This document shows positions 43,404-53,122 of a stretch of 64,000 nt of DNA, in pieces; the first letter of the stretch is position 1; every line of letters begins with the position of its first letter. The notes under the pieces are model-generated. The model worked only from the letters and a program-made list of their open reading frames with translations. It was not told where the DNA came from and searched no databases. The stretch is from Bacteroidetes bacterium HGW-Bacteroidetes-4. Its GTDB lineage: Bacteria > Bacteroidota > Bacteroidia > Bacteroidales > SZUA-534. The stretch is taken from positions 62,001 through 126,000 of the forward strand of contig PHDD01000010.1 of the NCBI GenBank assembly GCA_002840905.1. The letters are read 5' to 3'. The position numbers and the translations under genes are program-made.

Positions 43404-46400
43404 TTAGTGCTTAGTACTTTTTTTATAATCCGAGGCACTCATACCAAATTTTTCGCGGAAACATTTTCGGAAGTAGGATACGTCGTTAAAACCAACATCG
43501 TAAGCCACTTCCGAAATGTTTAGTTTATTCTGCACAATAAGTTGAGCCGCTCTTTTTAAACGAATATCCTTTACAAATTCTTTAGGTGTCATGTCGGTAA
43601 GTGCGCCAATTTTACGGTACAATTGTGTACGGCTGACATCAAGATTATGCGATAAAAACTCCACATCGAGGGGTTCCCTGGATATGTTTTTTTCGATTAT
43701 TGTAATCAGTCGTTTTAAAAATTTTTCGTCGGGCGAGGCCAGAATAATGTCTTTGGGTTTAAGTACCATTTCTTTGCTGTACCGCTCACGCAGGGCTTTA
43801 CGAATACTCAATAAATTATCAACTTTTGCTTTTAGCAACCCTACATCGAAAGGTTTGGTTAAATAATCATCGGCACCGGCATCAATACCCTGTAACTGGT
43901 TTTCGCTGGAACTCAACGCTGATAAAATTATTACCGGAATGTGAGACGTACGTTCATCGTGTTTTAGTTTTTTGCACAATTCGTTCCCATTCATAACAGG
44001 CATCATTACATCGGCAATAACAACATCGGGAATACGGTCTAAAGATATTTCCCAGGCTTCTTTCCCGTTTTTAGCTTCGAGTACCTGATATTCCGGTTCA
44101 AAATGCGCCACAATAAATTCCCTCAAATCCGGATTATCGTCGACAACTAATGCTATTAATCGATCTTTTTTCCCGGTATACTTGTCGTTTTTGTTATAAT
44201 CAGATTCCAATCCATTTTGAGTCACTTCCTCTTCGGGTACGATGTTGTGATTATCAAAAGGTAAATAAACCGAAAAACGGCTGCCACTGCCCAACTTACT
44301 ACGAACTTTTAAGTGTCCGTTGTGCATTTTTACCAACTCCTTGGTTAATGCCAGTCCAATACCTGAGCCTTGTGTCTGATTGCTGTCTTTGGTATTAATT
44401 TGTCGGAAGCGATCGAATATTTTGGATAAATTTTCGGGTGCAATTCCAATACCTGTATCAATAATTTTAATCTTGACAAACTTTTTTGAAGCTACGTTCT
44501 CTATATCCAATGGCGGAATTAAAAGGTTGGGTTCTTCCATATCATCCTTAAATATAAGTGAAATAGAAGCTGAAATACTACCCTTATTGGGGGTGTATTT
44601 AATTGCATTCGAAATTATATTATTAAGAATCTTTTCAACTTTATCGGCATCGAACCACATAAAAATGGAAGGCTGAAAAGCATTAAACTCAAAATTAATT
44701 TCTTTTTCTTCAGCATTCATCCGGAACGATTCAAATATTTCTTCGGCAAAACTGCGGATATTTCCTTTGCGCAAATCCAATTTTAGGTTTCCGGTCTCGA
44801 GCTTACGATAATCGAGAAGCTGATTAATTAAGCGTTTTAGGTTATTACTGTTTCGTTGAATAATTTTCAGATTCCTGACAACTACATCATCCTCAAAATT
44901 CAGGTTCAGAAGTTTTTCAATAGGCCCTGCAATCAGCGATAGCGGTGTTCTGATTTCGTGCGAAATATTCATAAAAAACTGGTGCTTTAACCGGTCAACT
45001 TCTTGAATTTTACGGGCTGTTTGGCGCTCAAAAATCAATTGTTGTTTAAGCACTTCCCTATTTCGTATCATACTAAATATGAGGTAAAACAAATACACCA
45101 AAAACAAAATAGCCAACAAGCGGAACCACCAGGTATTCCAAAACGGGGGTAAAACAGTAATGGCCAGCTCGGCACCCACTTTGTTAAATAAATTATCGTT
45201 GTTTGACCCCTGAACCCTAAATATGTATTCACCATGCTGAATGTTAGTGTAGGTTGCCATTCGGGAGTTTCCAATATCGTTCCACTCTTTATCAAAACCT
45301 TCGAGCATGTACTTGTATTTGTTTTTATTGCTGTTGGCATAATTCAACGCTGCAAAATCGAAGGTAAACATGTTTTGGTAATGGGCTATAGTAATCGATT
45401 TGGTCTCGGAAATATGATTGTTTAGAGTGCCTGAAGGCGAAATATCAACTTTTTTATTAAAAAGTTTAAATCCTGTTAATACAACTGGTGGAATGTAACT
45501 ATTCTGATTTATTTTATCGAGGTAAACAAAATCGACACCATTTTTTCCACCAAAAGCCAATACATTTTTTGAGGTTTTATAAAAAGCTCCGTAATTAAAT
45601 TTATTATTCAACAACCCATCGGAACTGAAGTAGTTTTTAAACTCCCCGGTTTCCATATTAAACCGCGAAATTCCATTATTTGAGCTTAACCACAGGTATT
45701 GATTGTTAACATTAATTATTCCATTCAACACATTACTGCATAAGCCATCATCAGTTGTAAACTTAGTTAATTCATTTCCTGACCTGTCGAGTTTTATTAG
45801 GCCCTGCCCCAGCGAAGCCAGCCAGTAATTTCCCTTATTATCTTCGCAAAGGGCACGACTCTGATAATCGTGAACACGAAAAGTTCCATCGGAATATATC
45901 TGCGTCATGCGTTCCACATCGGGTGAAAAAACCCACAGACTGTTTTGTCTGTCTTCATAAATCATCGAAACCCAATTCAAATTATATTGGGAACCGTAGT
46001 GATAAAAAACTTTTTTTTCCGGATCAAATAAATCAAGACCTTTCGATGTTCCCACCCAAATGCGTTTTTGAGCGTCTTTATAAACAGCCCAAACCTCATT
46101 ATCACAAATTGATGTGGTATCGTTTGGATGGTGTTTGTATTTAATAATTTTTTTTGTGTCGGGCTGGTAAACATTTAAACCACCCAGGTAGGTTCCTATT
46201 AAGATATTTCCATTATTTCCCGGACTAATGGCTTTAACACAATTGCTCGATAGTCCATTATCGACAGTTAAATATGATATTTTATCGTTTCGGGTGTCAA
46301 AAATATTTACTCCGCCACTCTCGGTACCAATCCACAGACGTTCCAGGGTATCTTCCCAAAATACATAAACTTCGGCATTGTTAAGTGTTTGCTGTTCGCC

Positions 46401-47456
46401 CTCAGTTTCAACCAGATATCCAAAAGCTTGTTTATCGAAGTTTAAAAAGCTTAATCCATTGCGTGTGCCCACCCATAAGTCTCCTTTTTTGTCGGTAAAC
46501 AAATCGAGGACCGAATTGTGTATTAAACTAAAATTGTTATAGCGCTCGCTTTGGTACAGGGTAATTTTATTGGTGAGCCGGTTCATTTTGTACAATCCAC
46601 CCCGGGTACCAAACCAGATATTTCCATAACCATCCTGAATTATAGTACGAACAGTTATTGAACGGTTGTTATCGGAATCGAGCTCAATTTGTTTTAAGGT
46701 TCCGGTACTTTTGTTCAGCTTAAGTAATCCTCCCAGGTAAGTACCAATCCATAAAGTTCCGCTCAAATCTTCATAAATTTCCCAAACCTCGTTTTCGCGC
46801 TCTTTGTATTGCTGACCAACCAGATATGCATTTACAAGTTTAAAACCAGAATTAAAAACAACAATCCCTTTGTTGGTTCCAACCCATAAATTACTATCGG
46901 AATCGAGGTGCAATTTTCGCACCCAGTTTCCGGGAATTGCCGATGAATTAGTCGTGGTAAACGTCTGCTCAATCTCTTTGCTTTCGGGATTAAAATAATT
47001 CAATCCTCCTTCAGTTCCCAACCATAACTTTTGCCGGCTGTCTTCAATAATATCCCAAACCGAATTATGTGAAAAACCTTTGTCTTTAAATTGTTGTAAA
47101 GTATTTTTTGTCCGGTTGTATTTAAAAAGTCCCTGAAAATCGGTACCAATCCATATATTTCCTTTAGAATCTTCATAAATTACACGTATCAAAGCATTTG
47201 AAAGCAATTGACTGGTATGACTACTGTGTTCAAGTGAGGAAAACTGGTAACCGTCGAAACGCAGTATACCGTAGTCGGTTCCCAGCCATATCCAGCCTTT
47301 ACTGTCCTGAAATACACAATGAATTTTTTCATCGGCAAGCCCATTCGAAACGGAATAATTCTCGAACAGCGAACTTTTTATCAGTTTACTTTCCGATTCG
47401 GCTTTAACTGATAAACCAATAAAAAAGAACAATAAAACAACCAAGGTTTTCCTCAT
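43404..47456 (-). CDS. Hybrid two-component system regulator (HTCS) of the pectin locus
   Basis: A 1350-residue one-protein phosphorelay. The signal peptide is followed by about fourteen two-component regulator propeller repeats (WLGTDYGILRF-type, about 25-680), a Y_Y_Y domain (about 690-765) and one membrane helix (about 778-800, FRLLAILFLVYLFYLIF). HisKA follows with NISHEIRTPLSLIAGP (His about 832), then HATPase_c (about 945-1060), a receiver (phospho-Asp about 1146 in VVIADVMMPVMNG) and an AraC DNA-binding domain (about 1250-1350). It senses an oligosaccharide in the periplasm and activates neighbouring genes. It ends 15 bases from the convergent Gfo/Idh gene; its start is 54 bases behind uxaE. 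Confidence 0.95.
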   Translation of the reverse strand: MRKTLVVLLFFFIGLSVKAESESKLIKSSLFENYSVSNGLADEKIHCVFQDSKGWIWLGTDYGILRFDGYQFSSLEHSSHTSQLLSNALIRVIYEDSKGNIWIGTDFQGLFKYNRTKNTLQQFKDKGFSHNSVWDIIEDSRQKLWLGTEGGLNYFNPESKEIEQTFTTTNSSAIPGNWVRKLHLDSDSNLWVGTNKGIVVFNSGFKLVNAYLVGQQYKERENEVWEIYEDLSGTLWIGTYLGGLLKLNKSTGTLKQIELDSDNNRSITVRTIIQDGYGNIWFGTRGGLYKMNRLTNKITLYQSERYNNFSLIHNSVLDLFTDKKGDLWVGTRNGLSFLNFDKQAFGYLVETEGEQQTLNNAEVYVFWEDTLERLWIGTESGGVNIFDTRNDKISYLTVDNGLSSNCVKAISPGNNGNILIGTYLGGLNVYQPDTKKIIKYKHHPNDTTSICDNEVWAVYKDAQKRIWVGTSKGLDLFDPEKKVFYHYGSQYNLNWVSMIYEDRQNSLWVFSPDVERMTQIYSDGTFRVHDYQSRALCEDNKGNYWLASLGQGLIKLDRSGNELTKFTTDDGLCSNVLNGIINVNNQYLWLSSNNGISRFNMETGEFKNYFSSDGLLNNKFNYGAFYKTSKNVLAFGGKNGVDFVYLDKINQNSYIPPVVLTGFKLFNKKVDISPSGTLNNHISETKSITIAHYQNMFTFDFAALNYANSNKNKYKYMLEGFDKEWNDIGNSRMATYTNIQHGEYIFRVQGSNNDNLFNKVGAELAITVLPPFWNTWWFRLLAILFLVYLFYLIFSMIRNREVLKQQLIFERQTARKIQEVDRLKHQFFMNISHEIRTPLSLIAGPIEKLLNLNFEDDVVVRNLKIIQRNSNNLKRLINQLLDYRKLETGNLKLDLRKGNIRSFAEEIFESFRMNAEEKEINFEFNAFQPSIFMWFDADKVEKILNNIISNAIKYTPNKGSISASISLIFKDDMEEPNLLIPPLDIENVASKKFVKIKIIDTGIGIAPENLSKIFDRFRQINTKDSNQTQGSGIGLALTKELVKMHNGHLKVRSKLGSGSRFSVYLPFDNHNIVPEEEVTQNGLESDYNKNDKYTGKKDRLIALVVDDNPDLREFIVAHFEPEYQVLEAKNGKEAWEISLDRIPDVVIADVMMPVMNGNELCKKLKHDERTSHIPVIILSALSSSENQLQGIDAGADDYLTKPFDVGLLKAKVDNLLSIRKALRERYSKEMVLKPKDIILASPDEKFLKRLITIIEKNISREPLDVEFLSHNLDVSRTQLYRKIGALTDMTPKEFVKDIRLKRAAQLIVQNKLNISEVAYDVGFNDVSYFRKCFREKFGMSASDYKKSTKH
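43406..43424 (+). terminator. Short terminator at the end of the pectin genes
   Basis: AGTGC (43406-43410) pairs with GTACT (43414-43418, one G-T wobble) around a 3-base loop and is followed by seven T. It lies inside the 3' end of the convergent HTCS gene. The stem is short, so the strength is uncertain. Confidence 0.4.
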
Positions 47457-47510
47457 ACTTTAACACATTGAGCATAAAATTCAAACGACCTGAATTTAGG
47501 ACAATTTGAA

Positions 47511-48755
47511 TTAATTAAAAAGTAATTTTAAATGACGCTCCAATAAATTGTATTTTACATTCTTCTCTATTACCTCGCGGTAAGTATCAAGGGCAGTCAT
47601 GTAACGCGAACCCATTTCAACGGCAATTTTATAGCCCACGTGAACTACCTGACGGAAACTGGGGTTGTAATCGATACAGGATTGGTTATGTGTTAAGGCA
47701 TCGGAAAACAGTTTGCTTGTCCAGGCATTTACTTCAGTAACTGAAGGTAATTTGTCCTTTTCAATATTCAACACCGTAGCATAGGGGCCGGTCAATTCAT
47801 CAAAACGATCCATCGATTTGGCATAGATTTCTTTGGCAATAGTTAGTCCTTCGCCTCCCCCCTGAGCCAGCCCTATTACTTCTTCGAGCCAGGTGGTTCC
47901 GGCTGTTTTTACGTGAATACCGGCATCGAATTTTTCGATGGCTTTTTTCATGGCCGGATAAATAGCAAATTTATCGCTGCCACTGTGAACACTTAGCTTT
48001 AAACTGGATGGTAATCCCAATTCTTTTATGGCAAATTGGGTAACGGCTACATCCTGTTCAAACTCCAACGTAAATTGAGCCACGTTTCCCTGATAATCGA
48101 CTCCTTTGGCAAACAAGCCGGTAAATTTTGGAGCAATGGTTTGCACCTCAACACCCAATCGATTCAATTCTGCCAAAATAAAAAACAATTCTAAAGGGGT
48201 TTGAGCAATTTCGCATTCATCCATCGACACTTCGGGAATAAAATTAGCAGCTCCTTTTTTCGAAGCAATATGGTCGTAGATGGTTTTTACTTCTTTCAGT
48301 GCATTCAGGTAATTATCGGCTACGTGGGTCAAAAAAGTTTCAGTTACATCGAACGACTGGTCGATTCCGGGAATGGTAAATTTTCCCAGATATTTTGAAT
48401 GGTTTTTCACAAAAGCTTCACGTTCGGCAGCATCAGCGCTTTGTCCAATAAAATGGGCTACATCGATGGTAAAAAAGTTGCTTGCATTAATAAATTTATC
48501 AACCGTAGCCATACCAATATGATCGGCATCAATATAGTATTTTCCGCTATAGGCATTTTCTTTTACTGCTGCCTCGGCTTCAGCAGCTACATCGTTGGGT
48601 GTTGTATGAACAATGCTGTGTTCACGATTGCTTTTATTCCAAACGGGAACCACGTTGACTCCCATTTTGTTAATTTCCTGAATGGCGGCTAATTGCGCCC
48701 GACCTTCTTTTCCAAAACGGTCGCCAGTTCCAAATGAATATTTTTCGATTAACAT
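47511..48755 (-). CDS. uxaE: Tagaturonate epimerase (UxaE family)
   Basis: A 414-residue enzyme recognised as the tagaturonate-fructuronate epimerase family from MLIEKYSFGTGDRFGKEGRAQL, KYYIDADHIGM and LSVHSGSDKFAIYP, where acidic and His residues would bind the metal. In Thermotoga UxaE interconverts D-tagaturonate and D-fructuronate, joining the galacturonate and glucuronate routes and avoiding UxaB/UxaA. Its place in a cluster with uronate isomerase and a mannonate oxidoreductase supports this assignment; no tagaturonate reductase gene is present in the window. It is the last of the catabolic block. Confidence 0.85.
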   Translation of the reverse strand: MLIEKYSFGTGDRFGKEGRAQLAAIQEINKMGVNVVPVWNKSNREHSIVHTTPNDVAAEAEAAVKENAYSGKYYIDADHIGMATVDKFINASNFFTIDVAHFIGQSADAAEREAFVKNHSKYLGKFTIPGIDQSFDVTETFLTHVADNYLNALKEVKTIYDHIASKKGAANFIPEVSMDECEIAQTPLELFFILAELNRLGVEVQTIAPKFTGLFAKGVDYQGNVAQFTLEFEQDVAVTQFAIKELGLPSSLKLSVHSGSDKFAIYPAMKKAIEKFDAGIHVKTAGTTWLEEVIGLAQGGGEGLTIAKEIYAKSMDRFDELTGPYATVLNIEKDKLPSVTEVNAWTSKLFSDALTHNQSCIDYNPSFRQVVHVGYKIAVEMGSRYMTALDTYREVIEKNVKYNLLERHLKLLFN

Positions 48756-48788
48756 GTTTTTTAGATTTTTTAAGATTAGAATTTAGTT

Positions 48789-48836
48789 ATTAGACTTTAG
48801 ATGTTAGACAACAGACTTAAGATGAACACTTAAGAC
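48789..48836. repeat. Heptamer-period repeat in the kdgA-uxaE gap
   Basis: Units of seven bases ending in GAC or GAT (TTTAGAT, GTTAGAC, AACAGAC, TTAAGAT and relatives) cover most of the 121-base gap. They match the type seen at 12346-12380 and 52998-53025. Confidence 0.6.
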
Positions 48837-48876
48837 TTTTTTTTTGATTGAAATAATGATTACAAAAAAAATACAA

Positions 48877-49557
48877 TCAGTTCATATTGCTTTTTAGTTG
48901 CTTAACAATAGCAAGGGCATCGCGCACTTTGTTCTCGATAAAAGCAAAATCGCCCTTTTCAATTACCTCCTTTGGTGTTAGCTGTGAACCCAGTCCCACA
49001 CAAGTAACTCCGGCATCGAACCAGGCTTTCAGGTTCTCGGGATCGGGTGATACGCCACCGCTTGGCATAATACTGGTCCAGGGACAAGGAGCTGTTATGG
49101 CTTTTACAAACGATGGACCTCCCACTTCTTTTCCGGGGAATATCTTTACAATTTCACAACCCAGTTCCTCAGCCAGATTAATTTCCGATAAGGTTCCACA
49201 ACCGGGCATCCATGCAATTTTGCGGCGATTACAAACTTTGGCCATATCGGAATTCAAACTAGGAGAAACAATAAAGTTGGCCCCCAACTGAATATACAAC
49301 GAAGCAGTTCCGGCATCAACCACCGAGCCAACGCCCATAATCATTTCGGGACATTCCTTTGCGCACCATTTATTTACCTCGGCAAATACTTCGTGGGCAA
49401 AATCGCCACGGTTGGTAAATTCAAAAACCCTTGCTCCGCCCACATAGCAGGCTTTAACCACATTTTTAACCACATCAGCATCGCTGTGGTAAAACAAAGG
49501 CACTATACCGGTTTCGGTAATGGTATTTAATACCTGTAAACGTTTAAAACGTGCCAT
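48877..49557 (-). CDS. kdgA: KDPG/KHG aldolase
   Basis: A 226-residue class I aldolase splitting 2-keto-3-deoxy-6-phosphogluconate into pyruvate and glyceraldehyde-3-phosphate. The catalytic Glu and Arg are E46 and R50 in VFEFTNRGDF and the Schiff-base Lys is K138 in IVKIFPGKE. GVGSVVDAGTA and MPSGGVSPD mark the phosphate-binding end of the barrel. It lies 22 bases behind the KDG kinase gene on the same strand, so it takes over that enzyme's product. Length is typical. Confidence 0.95.
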   Translation of the reverse strand: MARFKRLQVLNTITETGIVPLFYHSDADVVKNVVKACYVGGARVFEFTNRGDFAHEVFAEVNKWCAKECPEMIMGVGSVVDAGTASLYIQLGANFIVSPSLNSDMAKVCNRRKIAWMPGCGTLSEINLAEELGCEIVKIFPGKEVGGPSFVKAITAPCPWTSIMPSGGVSPDPENLKAWFDAGVTCVGLGSQLTPKEVIEKGDFAFIENKVRDALAIVKQLKSNMN

Positions 49558-49579
49558 ATTAAAATTTTAAAATTGATAA

Positions 49580-50680
49580 TTATCTATCAACCCTGGCACT
49601 TCCGCCACCAACCAGTTTTTCAACTTCGGGCAGGGTGGCCATAGTTGTATCGCCGGGTGTTGTCATGGCCAGCGCACCATGCGCAGCGCCATACTCAACT
49701 GCTTTTGCCGCATTGTTAAATTCCAAAAAACCATAAATTAAACCCGAATCAAAACTATCACCACCCCCCACGCGATCTAATATTTCAAGATCTTCGCGAT
49801 GAGTAGCTTCGTAAATTTTACCATCGGCATAGCAAATAGCTCCCCAGGAATTAATGGTTGCTGATTTTACCGTACGTAGGGTAGTGGCAATCACATTAAA
49901 GTTTGGATACGCTTCTACAGCTGATTTTATCATGCCTTTATAGCCTTCTAAATCCAATTCTTTCAAGTTTTCATCATTGCCTTGAACTTTCAGCCCTAAG
50001 CAAGCCGTAAAATCTTCTTCGTTGCCAATCATTACATCAACATAGTTGGCAATTTCCCGGTTTACTTTCTGAGCTTTTGCCTCACCACCAATAGCTTTCC
50101 AGAGTGATGGACGGTAATTCAAATCGTATGATACTATGGTTCCGTATTTTTTGGCCACCTTAACGGCTTCAATCACCACCTCGGCTGTAGTTTCCGACAA
50201 GGCGGCAAAAATACCACCGGTATGAAACCAGCGCACACCCAGGGTCCCAAAAATATATTCCCAGTCGATATCGCCGGGCTTTAATTGCGAAGCCGCTGTG
50301 TTTCCCCGGTCCGAAACGCCTTTGGCACCCCGAATTCCAAAACCCCGTTCAGTAAAATTCAACCCATTGCGAACGGTACGCCCACAGCCATCGTAGGCAA
50401 CCCATTTCACAAACTGGGTATCGAGTCCGCCCTGAAGCATAAAATCTTCAATTAACGAACCAATTTCATTATCGGCCAGTGCGGTAACAATGGCGGTTTT
50501 TTTATTGAAACAACGACGCAGGCCCCGGGAGACATTGTATTCACCCCCCCCTTCCCAAGCCTGAAAATGACGAGCTGTTCGAATTCTACCTTCGCCTGGA
50601 TCCAAACGCAACATCACTTCTCCCAACGATATACAATCGTAGGTACAGGCTTCTGCTAATTTTATTTTTAATGATGCCAT
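49580..50680 (-). CDS. kdgK: 2-keto-3-deoxygluconate kinase (PfkB family)
   Basis: A 366-residue ribokinase-fold kinase. GEVMLRLDPGEGRIRTARHFQAWEGGGEYNVSRGLRRCF is the substrate-lid end, VSYDLNYRPSLWK and IGNEEDFTACLGL are internal family motifs, and RVGGGDSFDSGLIYGFL carries the anion hole and catalytic Asp. It is set next to the KDPG aldolase gene, which supports phosphorylation of KDG to KDPG. A paralogue of the same family (59354-60433) lies in the same gene block, so the two probably differ in substrate. Confidence 0.9.
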   Translation of the reverse strand: MASLKIKLAEACTYDCISLGEVMLRLDPGEGRIRTARHFQAWEGGGEYNVSRGLRRCFNKKTAIVTALADNEIGSLIEDFMLQGGLDTQFVKWVAYDGCGRTVRNGLNFTERGFGIRGAKGVSDRGNTAASQLKPGDIDWEYIFGTLGVRWFHTGGIFAALSETTAEVVIEAVKVAKKYGTIVSYDLNYRPSLWKAIGGEAKAQKVNREIANYVDVMIGNEEDFTACLGLKVQGNDENLKELDLEGYKGMIKSAVEAYPNFNVIATTLRTVKSATINSWGAICYADGKIYEATHREDLEILDRVGGGDSFDSGLIYGFLEFNNAAKAVEYGAAHGALAMTTPGDTTMATLPEVEKLVGGGSARVDR

Positions 50681-50768
50681 AGTTTTTGTTGTTTTTTGCA
50701 GCTTTTAAGTTCCAAGTTAAAACATCCCTAAATCCTTCTGTTTATAACTTGTGGTTATACCATGTTAT

Positions 50769-52166
50769 TTAAAATTTAAAATAGTTTTTCGCATTATAGT
50801 AACTAATGTTTTCAACCATTTGGCCCAAAAGATTGCGGTCGTTGGGCAACAATCCGTTTTCAACATCGTTGCCCAGCAAATTGCACAGGATACGTCGGAA
50901 ATATTCGTGGCGTGGGAACGACAAAAAGCTGCGTGAATCGGTTAACATTCCCACAAAACGACTTAAAAGCCCCAGGTTCGACAAGGCGTTTATTTGTTTT
51001 TCCATACCATCTTTTTGATCGAGAAACCACCAACCCGAACCAAATTGAATTTTTCCGGGGACTGAGCCATCCTGAAAATTCCCTATCATGGTCCCCACCA
51101 CTTCATTATCGGCTGGATTCAGATTGTATATTATGGTTTTTGCTAACTGATCGGTAGCATCTAAGCGATTTAGAAATTTCGACATGTTTTGCGCCTGGTT
51201 CCAATCACCAATGGAATCGAAACCGGTATCGGGACCTAATTTTTTCAACAGTCGTTGATTGTTATTGCGTAAAGCTCCAATATGAAATTGCTGTGTCCAT
51301 CCTTTTTCGTGATCCATAAGGGCTAACTCGTACAACATGGCCGATTTGAATTTTAATTTTTCGTCGCCATTCAGACTTTTTCCTCCGCGGATTTTTGAAA
51401 ACAAGGCATCAATTTCAGTTTGCTGGTAATCGGTTGCATAAAACTCTTCCAATCCGTGATCAGATAGTTTACACCCCATTTTAGCAAAAAAATCGTGACG
51501 TAAACGCAAAGCTTCCAATAGCTTTGAAAAGCTGTTGATTTCAATTCCTGAAACTGTTCCCAATTTGTCAAGGTACTGATTGAATGCCTCAACATCTTCA
51601 ACAGCCATGGCTTTGTCGGGACGCCAGGTAGGCAACATTTTTACGCTGTCAGAACCAAGGTGTTGTTTATGAAATTCAAGTAAATCGGTAGGATCGTCGG
51701 TGGTACAAACCAATTCAACATTCATTTTATTTAACAAACCATGCACCCGGTATTCATCGGTTTGCAGCATGGCCGAAGCTTTATCGTAAATGGTTTTTGC
51801 CGATTGTGAATTCAACAAGTCAGTTATTCCGAAATAGCCTTTTAACTCCAGGTGCGTCCAATGATAAAGTGGATTGCGCAATGTATGGGGAACGGTTTCG
51901 GCCCATTTTTCGAATTTCTCATAATCGGATGCTTCGCCGGTACAAAAACGTTCATCGACTCCGTTGGTGCGCATGGCCCGCCATTTATAATGGTCGCCAT
52001 ACAACCAGGGTTGGGTCAGGTTTTCAAACTGTTTATTCTCAGCAATTTGTTGTGGAATTAAATGACTGTGATAATCGATAATGGGCATGACTTTAGCATG
52101 CTCATGATACAGGTATTCAGCCGTTTCAGTCAGAAGGATGAAATTGTTATCTAAAAATGGTTTCAT
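50769..52166 (-). CDS. uxaC: Uronate isomerase
   Basis: A 465-residue amidohydrolase-fold enzyme that isomerises galacturonate to tagaturonate and glucuronate to fructuronate. Metal-binding and family segments are IDYHSHLIPQQIAENKQF, LYGDHYKWRAMRTNGV, TTDDPTDLLEFH, HIGALRNNNQRL and LTDSRSFLSFPRHEYFRRILC. It is the entry step for saturated uronates released by GH28. Gaps to neighbours are 88 bases (kdgK) and 18 bases (SDR), consistent with one transcript. Confidence 0.95.
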   Translation of the reverse strand: MKPFLDNNFILLTETAEYLYHEHAKVMPIIDYHSHLIPQQIAENKQFENLTQPWLYGDHYKWRAMRTNGVDERFCTGEASDYEKFEKWAETVPHTLRNPLYHWTHLELKGYFGITDLLNSQSAKTIYDKASAMLQTDEYRVHGLLNKMNVELVCTTDDPTDLLEFHKQHLGSDSVKMLPTWRPDKAMAVEDVEAFNQYLDKLGTVSGIEINSFSKLLEALRLRHDFFAKMGCKLSDHGLEEFYATDYQQTEIDALFSKIRGGKSLNGDEKLKFKSAMLYELALMDHEKGWTQQFHIGALRNNNQRLLKKLGPDTGFDSIGDWNQAQNMSKFLNRLDATDQLAKTIIYNLNPADNEVVGTMIGNFQDGSVPGKIQFGSGWWFLDQKDGMEKQINALSNLGLLSRFVGMLTDSRSFLSFPRHEYFRRILCNLLGNDVENGLLPNDRNLLGQMVENISYYNAKNYFKF

Positions 52167-52184
52167 AGCTGCTTGTTTTTCAAA

Positions 52185-52988
52185 TTATTCATCAATATCA
52201 TTTTCGCCTTTCACATAACCAAAGTTGGCTAAAATACCACCATCAACGTAAAGTACATGGCCGTTAACAAAGTCGGAGGCTTTTGAAGCCAAAAAGAGAG
52301 CGGCATTGGCCACATCTTCGGGTTCACCCCATCGTCCTGCCGGAGTCCGTGTCATTACCAAATCGTTGAACGGATGGTTTCCTTCGCGAATTGCCGCTGT
52401 TTGCGATGTAGCAATGTACCCGGGACCAATTCCGTTTATCTGCACATTATATTTGGCCCATTCGCAGGTCATGTTAGCGGTAAGTAATTTTAATCCTCCT
52501 TTGGCTGCAGCATATGCCGAAACTGAGTTTCGACCGTAAACGCTCATCATGGAGCACATATTGATGATTTTTCCTTGCCGGCGCTTAATCATTCCTGGTG
52601 CCACCCGTTTCGAAAGAATTAAAGGAGCTACCAAATCGATGTCAATTACTTGTTTAAAGTCGGCGATGGGCATATCTAAAATAGGAATACGCTTAATGAT
52701 TCCGGCATTGTTAACCAAAATATCGATGGGGCCTACGGCTTTTTCAATTGTTGTTATTCCCTGGTCTACCGCTTTTTCGTTAGTTACATCAAAATTTAAG
52801 GTGAATACATCAAGACCGCTTTGAGCATACGCTGATTTGCATTCGGCCAGTTTCTCGTCCGAAATATCGTTCACACATATTTTTGCACCTGCTGCTCCCA
52901 ATACTTTTGCAATGGCCATACCTATACCGTGGGTTCCTCCGGTAATCAGAGCCACTTTTCCTGTTAAGTCGAATAATTGATTTATCAT
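52185..52988 (-). CDS. kduD: KduD-type SDR (2-deoxygluconate / gluconate 5-dehydrogenase-like)
   Basis: A 267-residue short-chain dehydrogenase. Nucleotide-binding loop TGGTHGIGMAIAK, NNAG, catalytic Ser region CSMMSVYGRNS and YAAAK are all present. Its pairing with kduI (134 bases upstream) argues for the step 2,5-diketo-3-deoxygluconate to KDG. Similar proteins are often labelled gluconate 5-dehydrogenase in Bacteroidota, so specificity for gluconate is an alternative that matters for the pathway proposed here. Confidence 0.85.
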   Translation of the reverse strand: MINQLFDLTGKVALITGGTHGIGMAIAKVLGAAGAKICVNDISDEKLAECKSAYAQSGLDVFTLNFDVTNEKAVDQGITTIEKAVGPIDILVNNAGIIKRIPILDMPIADFKQVIDIDLVAPLILSKRVAPGMIKRRQGKIINMCSMMSVYGRNSVSAYAAAKGGLKLLTANMTCEWAKYNVQINGIGPGYIATSQTAAIREGNHPFNDLVMTRTPAGRWGEPEDVANAALFLASKASDFVNGHVLYVDGGILANFGYVKGENDIDE

Positions 52989-52997
52989 TTTGTAAGA

Positions 52998-53025
52998 GTT
53001 TAGACATTAGAATTTAGACACCAGA
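52998..53025. repeat. Heptamer-period repeat in the kduI-kduD gap
   Basis: GTTTAGA, CATTAGA, ATTTAGA and CACCAGA follow one another in a perfect 7-base step. It begins 9 bases upstream of the kduD start on the minus strand. Confidence 0.6.
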
Positions 53026-53051
53026 CTTTATATTTTTTAGTTGCTTGACTT

Positions 53052-53122
53052 AAGCCGGTGATGCTGATTTAACAATTTGAATTGATGGATAAACCAGCAT
53101 CAAATGGCTAAAGCACCGGCTT
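53052..53122 (-). promoter_or_regulatory. Long intercistronic hairpin between kduI and kduD
   Basis: AAGCCGGTG (53052-53060) pairs perfectly with CACCGGCTT (53114-53122), and ATGCTG (53061-53066) with CAGCAT (53095-53100) inside. It begins directly after the kduI stop. No T run follows on the minus strand, so it is more likely an mRNA processing or stability element than a terminator. Confidence 0.55.

Noticed and set aside
53052..53122. Intrinsic terminator for the kdu genes
   Set aside because: The T run lies on the wrong side for the minus-strand genes, so it is listed as an intercistronic hairpin.
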